Shown here one piece after another: positions 48,281 through 56,655 of a stretch of DNA of 64,000 nt (position 1 is its first letter; each line of letters begins with the position of its first letter). Origin of the DNA: Candidatus Desulfobacula maris. GTDB taxonomy: Bacteria; Desulfobacterota; Desulfobacteria; Desulfobacterales; Desulfobacteraceae. The stretch lies in contig JACNHV010000389.1 of NCBI GenBank assembly GCA_014383445.1, forward strand, positions 1 through 64,000, given 5' to 3'. Below the pieces are notes generated by a model. It was not told the DNA's origin. It saw only the letters and a program-made list of their open reading frames with translations, and did not search any database. A program made the translations under genes and the position numbers.

Positions 48281-49237
48281 ATGAAATCAAACGTCTTCAT
48301 TATAACGGGCTTTCTCGGGTCCGGCAAAACAACCCTGTTAAAGCGGATTTTGAAATCTGCTAAAGATTTATCCAGAACCGTTGTGATTGTCAATGAATTC
48401 GGAAAAGTCGGCATTGACGGTTCACTGATAAAGGATACGGCAACAGCAAATATTGTAGAATTGAACAGCGGATGTATTTGCTGCTCATTGAAGTTGGACA
48501 TGATTCAAACCCTGCAAACCCTCAAAGATGAATACGCACCTGAACGCGTCATCATTGAAGCGAGCGGAGTGGCTGATCCGCTTTCGATTATTGAAACCTT
48601 GTATGACAGAAACCTTGCACCCTATTATTCATATGAAAAGACCATAATGGTCGTGGCTGCTGACTTCTGGGGAGCCCGTCATGTATTTGGATCTGTATTT
48701 AAAAGCCAGTTGAAACAGGCAGATCTCATCCTGTTAAATAAAATAGATACCATTGAAAAATCAACTATTCCTTCACTATTAAAGGAAATTCAAAAAGAAT
48801 CTGCTACAGGTCAGATCATCCCGACCCTGTATGGCAATATTGATCCGAATATCCTCTGGGCCTGCAAAGAAATACCAATTTCTGATTCAGGGAGTGATTT
48901 GTTTTTTAAGGCCTATGACCCTGAAAAGGATTTGTATGCGCCTGTAAATGGTGAAGGGAGTACGAGTGCAAAACAGGCTGGATTTATAACCTTTTTATAT
49001 GAGACACCGCTACCCTTTGATGAAAAAAAATTCAAGAGGTTCATCCGTACGGTTCCGTTAGAATTGTTCAGGATAAAAGGGCCCGTCCAATTTAGCGACC
49101 GGACCGATATGCTCAATTTTGTGGGTGGAAAGAGCGAGTGGATAAAATGGCATGGCCACACGGCAACCTGCTTGACATTTATCGGGTGGAATGTGGCAGA
49201 GGATATGATATTTGATCAATTAAACAGATGTATTTAA
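48281..49237 (+). CDS. CobW/COG0523-family G3E GTPase
   Basis: ITGFLGSGKTTLLKRIL, VNEFGKVGIDG, ELNSGCICCSL, EASGVADPLSI, LLNKID. Confidence 0.95.
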   Translation: MKSNVFIITGFLGSGKTTLLKRILKSAKDLSRTVVIVNEFGKVGIDGSLIKDTATANIVELNSGCICCSLKLDMIQTLQTLKDEYAPERVIIEASGVADPLSIIETLYDRNLAPYYSYEKTIMVVAADFWGARHVFGSVFKSQLKQADLILLNKIDTIEKSTIPSLLKEIQKESATGQIIPTLYGNIDPNILWACKEIPISDSGSDLFFKAYDPEKDLYAPVNGEGSTSAKQAGFITFLYETPLPFDEKKFKRFIRTVPLELFRIKGPVQFSDRTDMLNFVGGKSEWIKWHGHTATCLTFIGWNVAEDMIFDQLNRCI

Positions 49238-49257
49238 AACAGTCTATTTTGTGGCCG

Positions 49258-51093
49258 TTATCTGGAAAGCATAACCGCTGCTTTTTGACGGGCTCGGGAG
49301 ACGACCGCCCGAATGTCGATCCCATAGCGTTGGGCTTTGCGGATAACCGTGCTGTGGTCGATACCGAGTAATTTACCCGTGCCGCGCGTATTGCCTGTTT
49401 TTGCAATGGCACGCTCTATCAGCTTACATTCCAGTGCCTCCCGGGCTATCTTCAAATTCATTGTGTCTGGCAAATCAGAATAGGGTAAACCGATGCCATC
49501 CGTATTTTGTACAGATCGTGGTAAATGGCGGGGCGTCAGGACATCCGCATCGGCAGTGACCACCATACGTTCCACAACATTTTGCAGCTCACGAACATTG
49601 CCGGGCCATTCATAGGTTTCTAAAATAGACATGAGTTCGTGGCCAAAGGTGCAATTGACTTTGTATTTCTGGTTGTTTTGCATCAAGAACATCAGTGACA
49701 AAGGCAGTATGTCTTCCCGGCGGTCTTTCAGGGCTGGGATGTTGATCGGTACAACGTACAATCGGTAGAACAGATCAGCGCGGAAAAGCCCGTTCGCAAC
49801 CATCTGATGCAGATCGCGGTTGGTGGCAGCGATGATACGCACATCAAAGTTGATATTTTTAGTATCCCCAAGCCTGCGGCAACACCGATCTTGTATGGCC
49901 TTCAGGAGCTTCACCTGAAGATGTAAAGGCAATTCTCCCACTTCGTCCAGAAACAGGATGCCGCCATCAGCCTGTTCAAACAATCCGGCCTTGCCCTGGG
50001 TGCTGGCGCCTGTAAATGCACCCTTCATGTAGCCGAAAAACTCGCTTTCCAGCAGGTTGTCAGGTATGGCGCCACAGTTTACCGAAATGAAAGGTTCCTG
50101 GCAGCGATCACTCAAACGATACAGGAGCCTGGCGAGAACGTCTTTGCCCACACCGCTTTCACCCACCAGCATCACGGTTGAGTCAACCCGGGAGACACGT
50201 AAAACCAACTCGATCAGGCGCCGCATAGAAGGGCTTTCGGCCACGATGCCCTGAAAAAAATGGGGATTTACGTCGCTCATCGCCTTGGTTTCCTTGCAGA
50301 TGTTTGTAACGTTTTTGATCTGGTCTTCCAGGCTTTTGAGGTCCGTGACGTCACGCACATTGAGCAGAACTCTGATGACCTGGCCGTGCCGATCAAATAA
50401 CGGATTTCCCGTAACAAAAATCTCATTTCCGCTGGTGAGATGGCGTTGCAGGGTCAGGGTCTTTTTATGATAAGAGGTCAACCGGATTACCTCTTGCACC
50501 GCTGCCAGACACACATGCTTTTTGTTATTCAGTTCATTGAATTTTTTGCCGATAAGCTGCCCGGGAGCAACGCCAGTTATACGTCCGAAGCTCGCGTTGA
50601 CTTGTAGAATGGATTCTCTGTCGGCCAGAATGATTCCATCATAAGAACTTTCCAACAATGAAGCAAATTCTTCTTTGATTCGATCAATGTCGTCACTATT
50701 TTTTATGGAAGTCGTCTCCTTGAGCAACAACAGACATCCTTTTTGCCTGTTGTCCTCATTTAATCGGCTTACAGTGACTATCAGTGAATGCTTCCGCCAG
50801 ATAAACGATTGCATGGAGTCAAGAGAACTGTGGGTGATTGAATTTAAAAGATTGTCATCATCAATAAAGGAAACTGCGGGTTTGCCAAGGACGTCATCCG
50901 CTTTAATGCCGAGGGTCTGCTGGGCAGACTGGTTGATGTAGATCAGATTGCTGATCTCATCAAAGGCAATAATACCATCATGGGTGGCATTCAATAATTC
51001 GAAAAACAGCGGAGAGGTATTGGCCAGGCATTTTTTTTCAGGAGGATGTGAAAATGACCTGTCGAAATGGGAATCCCGCTTGTTTTTTTGCAT
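49258..51093 (-). CDS. PAS-domain sigma54-dependent transcriptional activator
   Basis: Two PAS-like regions; AAA+ VMLVGESGVGKDVLARLLY, ESEFFGYMKGAFTGAS, GELPLHLQVKLLKAIQD; HTH at C-terminus NTRGTGKLLGIDHSTVIRKAQRYGI. Confidence 0.96.
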   Translation of the reverse strand: MQKNKRDSHFDRSFSHPPEKKCLANTSPLFFELLNATHDGIIAFDEISNLIYINQSAQQTLGIKADDVLGKPAVSFIDDDNLLNSITHSSLDSMQSFIWRKHSLIVTVSRLNEDNRQKGCLLLLKETTSIKNSDDIDRIKEEFASLLESSYDGIILADRESILQVNASFGRITGVAPGQLIGKKFNELNNKKHVCLAAVQEVIRLTSYHKKTLTLQRHLTSGNEIFVTGNPLFDRHGQVIRVLLNVRDVTDLKSLEDQIKNVTNICKETKAMSDVNPHFFQGIVAESPSMRRLIELVLRVSRVDSTVMLVGESGVGKDVLARLLYRLSDRCQEPFISVNCGAIPDNLLESEFFGYMKGAFTGASTQGKAGLFEQADGGILFLDEVGELPLHLQVKLLKAIQDRCCRRLGDTKNINFDVRIIAATNRDLHQMVANGLFRADLFYRLYVVPINIPALKDRREDILPLSLMFLMQNNQKYKVNCTFGHELMSILETYEWPGNVRELQNVVERMVVTADADVLTPRHLPRSVQNTDGIGLPYSDLPDTMNLKIAREALECKLIERAIAKTGNTRGTGKLLGIDHSTVIRKAQRYGIDIRAVVSRARQKAAVMLSR

Positions 51094-51173
51094 TATCGAA
51101 TCCAGTCCTTTCTTTATGTAAAACGACCCCAGTCACATTAGTGGCCATCCAAAGACCATCGATTGTGGAGTTA

Positions 51174-51218
51174 TGGTGCAGCCAATCAAGATTTTTCAAC
51201 ATTAACTGTGCTGCACCA
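51174..51218. promoter_or_regulatory. Inverted GGTGCAGC repeat upstream of the activator gene
   Basis: TGGTGCAGC (51174-51182) and GCTGCACCA (51210-51218). Confidence 0.5.
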
Positions 51219-51425
51219 CGACATCCAATTGTGTTACAACGTCTGTGGTTTCACTATTGCTCAAGCCTTTGCCACGCCAAACAGACACTCCGAATCAAAA
51301 TCTATCATTTGTGATCGAATGCTGAATCAGTGTAATAGGCTTCATGCTTCTTATTGTATAAGCATTGCTAAAAAATATCAACACCTGAAAGGTCTTGAAT
51401 GGCTGATTCAGGCATTTTATTGTGC

Positions 51426-51460
51426 CTTCAACCTTCAACCTTCAACCTTCAACATTCAAT
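51426..51460. repeat. Heptamer tandem repeat (locus D)
   Basis: CTTCAAC x4 followed by ATTCAAT. Confidence 0.95.
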
Positions 51461-52245
51461 TAGAAAGTGTCATTATTCCAAACGGGCTTCCGCTTTTCGA
51501 TAAAGGCAGTGAATCCTTCAGTGGCGTTGATGCTCACTGCTTGCTGGGCCATCATTTCCTTAGCGAACATGTATGCTTGATGTTCAGTCATTTCAACCTG
51601 AGCATAAAAATTTTGTTTGGACATATAAATGGCGTATTTGCTTGATTTGCATATATCTTTTGCCAATTCCATTGTTTTTTCGTGCAGCTGGTCATCCGCA
51701 AAGACCTTATTGACCAGACCCATTTCCCGGCTCTCTTCGGCACTGTATAGTCCTGCCGTCATAAGCATTTCCATACATTTTTTCTGTCCGACCGCACGAC
51801 TGACAGCAACCGTCGGTGTCGTACAATTATAAGAATAAATCAGGCCGGTCATACCGAACTGGGCATTTTCCCTGGCTGCGGTGATAAGATCGCACCCGGC
51901 GACCAAATGGCATCCTCCGGCCATGGCGATGGCGTGGACTTCGGCAATAACGCACTGGGGGACATTCCGGATGGCGTTCATGAGGTTGAAGGATGTCTGG
52001 AAAAGTTTTCGAATATTGGCGAGCGGCTGGTTCAAGATCTCCGGCCGATCGTGGCCTGCACAAAACACTGGGCCGTTAGCCTTAAGGATTATGACTTTGA
52101 CATCATGCCGTTTTCCTGCATCCTGCAGGCATTCGGTGATCTCTGTTTCCGCATGGATGCCCAGGGCATTGCGTTTTTCAGGCATGTTCAGGGTCAGTAT
52201 GCCAATTTCATCTTGTTCTTCATAAAGAATTGAATCGTAACTCAT
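51460..52245 (-). CDS. Crotonase-fold protein lacking both canonical catalytic Glu residues
   Basis: MSYDSILYEEQDEIGILTLNMPEKRNAL, FCAGHD, AMAGGCHLVAGCDLITAARENAQFGMTGLIYS; RBS aggag before 52245. Confidence 0.88.
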   Translation of the reverse strand: MSYDSILYEEQDEIGILTLNMPEKRNALGIHAETEITECLQDAGKRHDVKVIILKANGPVFCAGHDRPEILNQPLANIRKLFQTSFNLMNAIRNVPQCVIAEVHAIAMAGGCHLVAGCDLITAARENAQFGMTGLIYSYNCTTPTVAVSRAVGQKKCMEMLMTAGLYSAEESREMGLVNKVFADDQLHEKTMELAKDICKSSKYAIYMSKQNFYAQVEMTEHQAYMFAKEMMAQQAVSINATEGFTAFIEKRKPVWNNDTF

Positions 52246-52306
52246 TGCATTTCTCCTTTTGTTACAACAAAAAGTATTGTTCAAAAACCGTTGTGTTGTT
52301 CATGAT

Positions 52307-52322
52307 TGCAATTTCTATGCCT
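52307..52322 (-). promoter_or_regulatory. Sigma54-type promoter for the crotonase-fold gene
   Basis: Reverse strand AGGCATAGAAATTGCA; GG-to-GC spacing of 12. Confidence 0.7.
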
Positions 52323-52452
52323 GGAATAAAAATACTATGATTGTACAAAACATTTTGCTCCTATGCCGGTAATCATCATAGCAAAAAAAGCCATCAGCGG
52401 TGTATAAATTCCCCGCTTACCCTATTCTGGGTCCTTGTTTTTTCATTAATAT

Positions 52453-52486
52453 GGTGCAAAACATCACCAGTTGGCAATGATGCACC
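52453..52486. promoter_or_regulatory. Paired GGTGCA/TGCACC motifs between divergent sigma54 promoters
   Basis: GGTGCAAAACATCACCAGTTGGCAATGATGCACC. Confidence 0.5.
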
Positions 52487-52613
52487 GGTTGAGTGAAGTT
52501 ACTATTCCAGATTGTACCACCTCTGGGGGGCAACTCAATCGGAATAACCAAACCTGCCTTGAAATCCACTGTCTGAATGTCAATTTGTTGTTGAATGAAT
52601 TTTAGTTATAAAT

Positions 52614-52628
52614 TGGCACACTAGTTGC
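52614..52628 (+). promoter_or_regulatory. Sigma54 promoter for the CoA-transferase genes
   Basis: TGGCACACTAGTTGC, very close to consensus TGGCAC-N5-TTGC. Confidence 0.88.
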
Positions 52629-52655
52629 AAACATTTCTTGTGGTTGTAATGTACA

Positions 52656-53702
52656 GTGCTAAGCTCGCAATGCAATTTAGCCGGAGACAAGATGAAACAA
52701 AGGAGTTTAAGCGTGAAAAATAAATTATTGTCAATTCAGGAGGCTGTTGAGGCCTATACGTGGGATGGCATGACCTATTGCAATGGGGCGGCCCTGCCGG
52801 TAGGATCGTGTTCGATTGCTTTCGGAAAAGAAATGGTCAAACAAGGACGGAAAAATTTGAATGTAATCTGTCATTGTGGTTCGCAACAGATCAACCTGCT
52901 CGCGGCTGTGGGCGCAGTGGATCGGGTTGAGGTTGGATTCTCCGGTTTGGAGGTTTACGGGTTTGCAGCCGGGCTCAACCGGGCGGTCTCCAGCGGCAAA
53001 ACTCTGATCGAGGATTATTCCAACGGCGCAATGGCATTAAGGTTTTTTGGTGGTGCCATGAATTGGCCATTCGTACCGGCCACTGTCTGTATTCACAATG
53101 ACCAGCAGTGGTGTTCAGCCGATCATCCGGAAGAGTACCCGTGTACCCGGAAAATTCCCGAAATCACGGATCCGTTCACAGGGAAAAAATATGGTGCAAT
53201 GCGCACGATCAGACCAGATGTGGCAGCTATTCATGTAACCATGGCTGACATATACGGCAATGCTATCATGCTGGGCACTGAATGGAATCGTTTCGAGATG
53301 TCCCGTGCCTCCGGCAAGGTGGTGCTGGTGGCCGACCAGATTGTTCACACCGATTGTATGCGCCAGTATCCCAACCTGGTCAGGATCATTTCCGAGGTGG
53401 TCGACGCAGTTGTTTACTGGCCCTATGCCGCTTGGCCCCAGGCATCCCCCGGTCTCTATGACAGTGATGAAGAGCATATGTTTTATATGAACAAAATGAT
53501 GAAGACTGAAGCCGATACCAGGGAATTTTGCGATCAGTGGGTCAATAGTTGGAATAGCCACGAAGAATATATGGCCCTCATCGGCGAGGATAAAATAGTA
53601 AAAATTTCCCAGACTGCCACTGCGTTCCTTATGGATCCTTATCGGAAATGGATCAGGAGTGATGCTGAAATCCGTGAACTGCAGAGCAGGACAAAGGGGT
53701 AG
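52656..53702 (+). CDS. Family I CoA-transferase alpha subunit-like (GctA/IpdA-like)
   Basis: SIQEAVEAYTWDGMTYCNGAALPVGSCSIAFGKEMVKQGRKNLNVICHCGSQQINLLAAVGAVDRVEVGFSGLE; start may be downstream (52692 or 52713). Confidence 0.85.
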   Translation: MLSSQCNLAGDKMKQRSLSVKNKLLSIQEAVEAYTWDGMTYCNGAALPVGSCSIAFGKEMVKQGRKNLNVICHCGSQQINLLAAVGAVDRVEVGFSGLEVYGFAAGLNRAVSSGKTLIEDYSNGAMALRFFGGAMNWPFVPATVCIHNDQQWCSADHPEEYPCTRKIPEITDPFTGKKYGAMRTIRPDVAAIHVTMADIYGNAIMLGTEWNRFEMSRASGKVVLVADQIVHTDCMRQYPNLVRIISEVVDAVVYWPYAAWPQASPGLYDSDEEHMFYMNKMMKTEADTREFCDQWVNSWNSHEEYMALIGEDKIVKISQTATAFLMDPYRKWIRSDAEIRELQSRTKG

Positions 53703-53707
53703 AGAAG

Positions 53708-54499
53708 ATGGAATATACCAAACAAGAATTCATGGCTATCACAACCGGTCGAGAGATCAAAGACGGGGAACTTATTATTCTGGGTGTGGGGCTGCCCATG
53801 CTGGCGGGTTACTTTGCCCAATTGAACCATGCCCCTGACCTGAGACCCTTTACCGAAGGTGGCGTTTACGGCTCCACCCCGGTGGGCGGGCTGCCCTGGG
53901 GCATTGAATGTAACCGTATATCGGCCAATGCCACCAGCTTTACCAACGCCATCGATGCTTTGGGATTTCTGGTGTTGTCGGGACGGGCAGACAATGCCGT
54001 GATCGGCGCAGCCCAGGTCGATAAGTATGGAAATGTAAACACCACCGGCATCTGGGATGAACCGCCCTGGAAAGCAGGCAAGTACCTTCCGCCCAAGGTA
54101 CGTCTAAACGGCAGCGGTGGGGCCAGCGACATTTCAGTGGGCTGCAAGCGCTACCTGATCATGGCTTCCCATGAAAAACGCCGATTCATGGAGCGAGTGG
54201 ACTACATTTCCAGCGCAGGATATTTGGATGGGGGAGACAGACGAGAGCGATGCGGTTTTGTGGGTGGTGGACCAGCAGCCATCATTTCAACTCTGGGTAT
54301 TTTACGACCGGACCCACAAACCAAGGAATTCTGGCTTGATGCCTACTTTCCCTTCACCACCATAGATGAGGTGAAGAATAACACCGCCTGGGAGTTGAAG
54401 GTTTCCCCGGATGTAAAGATCGTCCCTGAACCTACTGCTGAAGAGTTGAAAAACCTGAGAACAGTGGATGCAACAGGTTCCTTACGAAAAAATGGTTGA
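53708..54499 (+). CDS. Family I CoA-transferase beta subunit-like (GctB/IpdB-like)
   Basis: ILGVGLPMLAGYFAQLNHAPDLRPFTEGGVYGSTPVGGLPWGIE...ISVGCKRYLIMASHEKRRFMERVDYIS. Confidence 0.85.
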   Translation: MEYTKQEFMAITTGREIKDGELIILGVGLPMLAGYFAQLNHAPDLRPFTEGGVYGSTPVGGLPWGIECNRISANATSFTNAIDALGFLVLSGRADNAVIGAAQVDKYGNVNTTGIWDEPPWKAGKYLPPKVRLNGSGGASDISVGCKRYLIMASHEKRRFMERVDYISSAGYLDGGDRRERCGFVGGGPAAIISTLGILRPDPQTKEFWLDAYFPFTTIDEVKNNTAWELKVSPDVKIVPEPTAEELKNLRTVDATGSLRKNG

Positions 54500-54631
54500 C
54501 TCTTTTAATCTTCAAGTTAATCGTTTGATTAATCAGTGTTTCAGGGTTAAATCCTGGGACTCTGATTTTAGACACAATTGGGCAGGCTTCAGGTCGAAGT
54601 GATTTTGATGTGGTTCGGAACCGGCTTATCT

Positions 54632-54675
54632 GGTGCATAAATGCAGTTTGCAGAAAATTGGTGCATTTATGCATC
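54632..54675. promoter_or_regulatory. Two tandem GGTGCATNNATGCA motifs upstream of the TRAP operon
   Basis: GGTGCATAAATGCA (54632-54645) and GGTGCATTTATGCA (54660-54673). Confidence 0.6.
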
Positions 54676-54762
54676 GGTTTGCAGGGGGGGGCAAAGCGGA
54701 AGATATGCTAAATCTATTACTTTATAATTGGTTGTGCGATTCTATAAAGGGGCTTATGGTTC

Positions 54763-54778
54763 TGGCATAAAATTTGCT
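54763..54778 (+). promoter_or_regulatory. Sigma54 promoter for the TRAP operon
   Basis: TGGCATAAAATTTGCT; GG-to-GC spacing of 12. Confidence 0.82.
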
Positions 54779-54910
54779 GACAACTAAAGTTTAGAGTGTG
54801 GTTATTGTTGAGGCAGGCGAGAGGAAACCGGAGCTTTAATTATTAAAGGTTCGATCCGTTCCGTCTATTATGGAGCATTTTTGCTGTTATTTTTAAAAAG
54901 AAGAAGAGTT

Positions 54911-56014
54911 ATGATTTCAACCAAAAAATCACTTGTAATTGGATTGGTACTACTCATTGGAATGGCGTTTATTTTGCCCACACACACCATGGCGGCGGGA
55001 AAACCGGAGTTTGTGTGGAAAGTGCAGTCTTCCTGGCCCGCTGGTTCCGGTTTGCACTATCTACAGATGCGCACTCTGGATTTTATTGAGAACTGGACCC
55101 GGGGGAGGGTGGCATTCGAACGGTATTCAGCCGATGAGATTGTACCGGGTTATGAAACCTGGAATGCCGTCCAGAGGGGCGTAATCCCAGCCGGTATGGC
55201 TTGTACATGTTATACCATGAGCAAGGATTGGTTGTCGGGAATGATGTGCTCGGCACCGGGCCTTGGGCCGGTTGAAAAGATGGCTTTTTATCATGGCACC
55301 AAAGATGTTAGAGATAGCAAAAACTATGAAACGCCGGTCTGGAAATTTTTTGAGAAAAGAATGAGAGAAAAGTTCAATGTTCAGGTTCTTCCCAGCGCGA
55401 TGCAGACCACTGAGACATTCCTCTATTCCACGAAACCAATCAACACAATCGAAGACCTGAAAAAGCTGAAGATCCGTTCTGTAGGCGTTCGAGGGGACGT
55501 TTTTAAAGCCGCTGGGTGTTCAGTTGTGGGTATGCCCGCCGGAGAGATTATGCCTGCTATGGAGCGTGGTGTGATTGATGCAGCAGAATTTGCCAATTTT
55601 TTTGGTGATGTCCCACTGGGATTTGCAGATGCTGCCAAATACATATATTTCAATCCTTACAGTTCCGCACCAAGCAATCTTATGCTTTTCGTCAATGCAG
55701 ATCAATGGGATAAGATTCCGAAAGACCTGCAGAAACTAATTAAAGAGGCCGCCTTTGAGTCCATGAAATGGTCTTTGAGCGAGTGCCTTTATCTCGATTT
55801 TTTAACCATGCGTAAGGCTGAAAAAGACCATGGAGCCAAAATCCAAAGCATTCCCATGGAAGTGGGCCAATATGTCCATGAAAAGGCCATGGAATTTTAT
55901 AAGGAAAAAGCAAAAGAAGACCAGGATTTGGCCCAATACATGAAATATTATGATGAATTTTTTGTTGAACAAGGCAATGGTGAATACATAAAATACATCG
56001 ACGATCTTCTCTAA
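54911..56014 (+). CDS. TRAP transporter substrate-binding protein (DctP-like)
   Basis: Signal peptide; FVWKVQSSWPAGSGLHYLQMRTLDFIENWTRGRVAFERY; LKKLKIRSVGVRGDVFKAAG. Confidence 0.93.
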   Translation: MISTKKSLVIGLVLLIGMAFILPTHTMAAGKPEFVWKVQSSWPAGSGLHYLQMRTLDFIENWTRGRVAFERYSADEIVPGYETWNAVQRGVIPAGMACTCYTMSKDWLSGMMCSAPGLGPVEKMAFYHGTKDVRDSKNYETPVWKFFEKRMREKFNVQVLPSAMQTTETFLYSTKPINTIEDLKKLKIRSVGVRGDVFKAAGCSVVGMPAGEIMPAMERGVIDAAEFANFFGDVPLGFADAAKYIYFNPYSSAPSNLMLFVNADQWDKIPKDLQKLIKEAAFESMKWSLSECLYLDFLTMRKAEKDHGAKIQSIPMEVGQYVHEKAMEFYKEKAKEDQDLAQYMKYYDEFFVEQGNGEYIKYIDDLL

Positions 56015-56130
56015 TCCAAATAAAGCTGTTTTTGGGAGGCGCTTGCCCGCTTATTGCGGTTTAGCGTCTTCCAAAACTCAACCCGGACCGTGGAAATGAG
56101 GTTCGGCTCAACTTTTTTAATCCGGAGCGT

Positions 56131-56655
56131 ATGTATAGAAAAATGAAACCTCTTCTAAATGGAATTAACACCCTCAACGAGGTTGTTGGAAAGGCGGTAT
56201 CGCTTCTTTTCATAGCCCTGGTCTTCACGGTCGCTATTGACCTGTTCACCAGATATTTCACAGGCAGGACCACGGTGTGGGCTTTTGACATTAACTACAT
56301 GATTTATGGGACCAATTTTATGCTGGCAGGCGCTTACGCCATGAAACATGGTTCCCATGTCAGGGTGGACGTGCTTTACCAAAAATTTTCTCCCCGTGCA
56401 CAGGCGGTACTGGAGGTTGTTTTTCTGGCCATTGTTATGATACCCCTGTGCAGCTTCATGTTTTATGCTACCATGCTAGACTTTCTGAATTCGGTTGCAG
56501 CCCGTGAGGTCTCCATTGCCAGTTCATGGAGACCCATTATTTATCCCTATAAGGCGGTTATGCCGTTGAGTTTTTTCCTGCTGCTGTTGCAATCCATTGC
56601 ACATTTTATTTCTAATTTTGTGATAGCGTTAAAGGGGGATTCAGATGTCAATTAA
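56131..56655 (+). CDS. TRAP transporter small permease (DctQ-like)
   Basis: Four hydrophobic segments; FARRGRTTVWAFDINYMIYG-like region (YFTGRTTVWAFDINYMIYGTNFMLAGAYAMKHGSHVRVDV). Confidence 0.92.
   Translation: MYRKMKPLLNGINTLNEVVGKAVSLLFIALVFTVAIDLFTRYFTGRTTVWAFDINYMIYGTNFMLAGAYAMKHGSHVRVDVLYQKFSPRAQAVLEVVFLAIVMIPLCSFMFYATMLDFLNSVAAREVSIASSWRPIIYPYKAVMPLSFFLLLLQSIAHFISNFVIALKGDSDVN

Noticed and set aside
51241-51275. Sigma54-like promoter for the activator gene (reverse TGGCAAAGGCTTGAGC)
   Set aside because: GG-to-GC spacing is 13, not 12, and the -12 element is poor.
52351-52369. Second sigma54-like site upstream of the crotonase gene (reverse CGGCATAGGAGC)
   Set aside because: Spacing is 9, which is incompatible with sigma54 recognition.
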